Assembly: GCA_902510995.1 (NCBI GenBank)
Contig: CABXDL010000012.1
Span: 1 to 38,154 of the forward strand
DNA from: an uncultured Candidatus Actinomarina sp.
GTDB lineage: Bacteria; Actinomycetota; Acidimicrobiia; Actinomarinales; Actinomarinaceae
DNA length: 38,154 bases
Reading direction: 5' to 3'
Below are positions 37,901 through 38,154 of the stretch, piece by piece. The notes beneath the pieces were generated by a model that was not told where the DNA came from, did not search any database, and saw only the letters and a list, made by a program, of their open reading frames with translations. The position numbers and the translations under genes were made by a program. Position 1 is the stretch's first letter. The number at the start of each line of letters is the position of its first letter.

Positions 37901-38154
37901 GATCCACTATCAATTTTGTATTCAACCTTTACATAGGCATTCCCGCTTGACTCATTGTTTGTAAGAGTCAATGTTGATGTTGCAGCATTGCTGCTACACG
38001 CTAATGCCTGAGTAGGTGTAACATTTGGATCACAATCTACAGCAGAACTCTCACTTACTCCTTGATAGGTTTGCCCAGTAAAGTCGTTATTAGAGAGGCT
38101 GTCCTTATACTGCCATGTGATAGTTGAACCATGTGGTACAGCTTGGGTTAAAGA
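34927..38154 (-). CDS. Repeat surface protein fused to sorting signal and C-terminal sortase (N-terminus beyond window)
   Basis: Open frame of 1075 residues running off the window end at 38154; a TTG at 37971 is only an internal codon. From the N-terminal side it has: four-plus beta-rich repeats of about 105 residues (to about 36787), a run of 19 Thr (36768-36712), another Cys-flanked beta domain, and more Thr/Pro linkers. Then comes a sorting-signal-like element, MADTGG (from 36117) followed by a hydrophobic helix and TRSRRRR. A roughly 130-residue charged, coiled-coil-prone segment ends KVKKKRKK and is followed by a second membrane helix (VVAASFFLISFVFALIGF). Last is a sortase domain: catalytic His in GIAGHRTTYGAPF (codon 35184-35182), Cys in LTLTTCHPRYS (codon 35001-34999) and Arg in KERLVV. 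Topology predicts substrate motif and sortase both outside. Class resembles E/D; class and cis-acting are inferred. Confidence 0.88.
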   Translation of the reverse strand, partial: SLTQAVPHGSTITWQYKDSLSNNDFTGQTYQGVSESSAVDCDPNVTPTQALACSSNAATSTLTLTNNESSGNAYVKVEYKIDSGSYQTHSSGSNVTVTAGSPNTSITQSVSEGSTITWRITDSFRSNDWASMVTETPVTSSAANCNIGTNASQTLPTSCSSGAGTSTLSLQNTESSTAYYYVQYRIDDGSWTDKNTNLSVAGGATNTSLTQAVPHGSTITWQFKDSLTSNNFSEATYEGVSQSSAVDCDPNVTPTTALSSSCSSGSATATLTLTNNESSGNAYVKVEYKIDSGSYQTHSSGGNVTVASGSPNTSITQSVAHGSTITWRITDSFTSNDWTNMVTETPVTSSAADCDPDSTVSQSLGDCSSGAKTSTLSITNNESSAAFYKVQYRIDDGSWTDKNTNLEVAGGATNTSLTQSVSEGSTITWRITDSFTSNDWTNMVVETDSASSSVSCTTTTVATTTTTTTTTTTTTTTTTTTLPKEVFKPVITNNRTCNAGGGANFGLSIDHTNATVDGILKISVFVNNKIVSQTTYSISAGTTAFITTIENVPEDSKYKIFVDMKNTLNGKKAKGKFVKKANCIKDGVGTTTTIPKLITTTSISPVTTTDLEIDITDGVTTTTTTIPSPTTTIFVDPNEEDPLTDEEGNDIYIWDFEEDLYFTDGDFTVTYLYQENNITMADTGGSLNYIYFSGVPLFFIGLVFLTRSRRRRLLYETPHLKKVYENACLLQNEIESLVNSKVKITIDIAEKYNPLQKNVAEYNSLIASLMKELEYTIDVVKNLKKKNIYKDVNENVIIESLKENLSSIGNEDFHFVFTEESLQNDNKLIEFKETKARKNKVKKKRKKIPGRVVAASFFLISFVFALIGFQQTIYTNSLQITAQERFQETFNNEAPIQELNERKTDINYELVSYEEPASIFPEIREIFNLRRKSTNISSQEASVFGLLEISEINLEQYVVIGTSELALQDGPGYYLGTELPGSGGNVGIAGHRTTYGAPFRDLDLVQIGDELNLTFGSNTYTYIVDEIHVVPARGGEYLLYNNGVDRLTLTTCHPRYSAKERLVVSGILKKIKTST
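36712..36768 (-). repeat. Poly-threonine tract (19 Thr codons)
   Basis: Alternating ACA/ACT codons, with a block of six identical ACA codons, encode 19 consecutive Thr between the repeat domains and the next beta domain. It probably forms an extended, possibly glycosylated stalk. The simple-sequence nature makes its length prone to slippage. Confidence 0.9.
36787..38154 (-). repeat. Alternating A/B tandem domain repeats (about 105 residues each)
   Basis: Two repeat types alternate. A units contain KIDSGSYQTHSSG and B units RIDDGSWTDKNTN. Unit starts are near 37974 (A1), 37656 (B1), 37347 (A2) and 37032 (B2); a partial B0 enters from beyond 38154. The A-B pair period is 627 bases (209 residues). 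Each unit has SITQ/SLTQ, GSTITWR/Q and a Cys near each end (CSSG and DCDP/NCN). Stretches of DNA between units, for instance 36828-36890 and 37134-37196, are nearly identical, pointing to recombination or gene conversion. Confidence 0.9.

Noticed and set aside
37971-37973. TTG at 37971 as the start of the repeat-sortase gene
   Set aside because: The frame continues without a stop to 38154 and the upstream residues are another repeat of the same protein, so this TTG is an internal Leu codon.
36787-38154. CRISPR-like array
   Set aside because: The repeats are long, coding and in frame, with no short identical repeats separated by unique spacers.

Overview
The window is low-GC (roughly one third G+C by eye), densely packed bacterial chromosome, with most gaps under 50 bases and many stop/start overlaps. 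I see no tRNA, rRNA, insertion sequence or CRISPR. The gene content points to an actinobacterium. It has a mycothiol-conjugate-amidase-like LmbE protein, a nickel superoxide dismutase with its own maturation peptidase, a MurA with Asp in place of the catalytic Cys (as in mycobacteria), mycobacterial-type KorA/KorB, a deoC plus tandem aldehyde dehydrogenase cluster, and Thr-rich 'TTTTIPPP' linkers in surface proteins. Low GC, compact genes and this repertoire together suggest a streamlined aquatic lineage such as Candidatus Actinomarina/Acidimicrobiia. The taxon is inference, not proof.

Layout. 1-2759 (minus): iscS-type cysteine desulfurase, mnmA and the 5' part of ligA, translationally coupled; this is a sulfur-to-tRNA thiolation unit leading into DNA ligase. 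2802-3878 (plus): an SRPBCC protein and a lipoprotein. 3875-5418 (minus): murA and a NifU-C-domain protein. 5457-7104 (plus): 6-phosphogluconolactonase, a structured leader or terminator RNA, and an EamA/DMT transporter. 7077-10824 (minus): a PaaI-like thioesterase, then a deoxyribose-phosphate catabolic operon (deoC, ALDH, and a half-length ALDH homologue) ending in a clear terminator. 10942-12555 (plus): metG. 12552-13487: divergent sodN and sodX. 13480-16546 (plus): a 55-residue Cys-rich protein, korA and korB. 16553-18334 (minus): a Na/Pi cotransporter and phoU.

18412-32442 (minus) is one long housekeeping block. Read in transcription order it is rho, rpmE2, DUF1385, prfA, prmC, sua5/tsaC, glyA, atpZ-like, atpI-like, atpBEFHAGDC and the mca-like gene. 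It couples translation termination and ribosome functions to one-carbon metabolism and the F1Fo ATP synthase.

32585-38154 (minus) is the unusual part: a three-gene surface operon upstream of rho. Its first gene, cut by the window edge, encodes one polypeptide with long extracellular repeats, poly-Thr linkers, a sortase-type sorting signal (ADTGG, hydrophobic helix, RRRR), a cytoplasmic coiled linker, a second membrane helix and a complete C-terminal sortase domain. Substrate and sortase are therefore fused in one chain. It is followed by a multi-spanning membrane protein with Thr/Pro repeats and by a membrane-anchored HExxH protein with a repeat linker. This is my best candidate for an undescribed system in the window.
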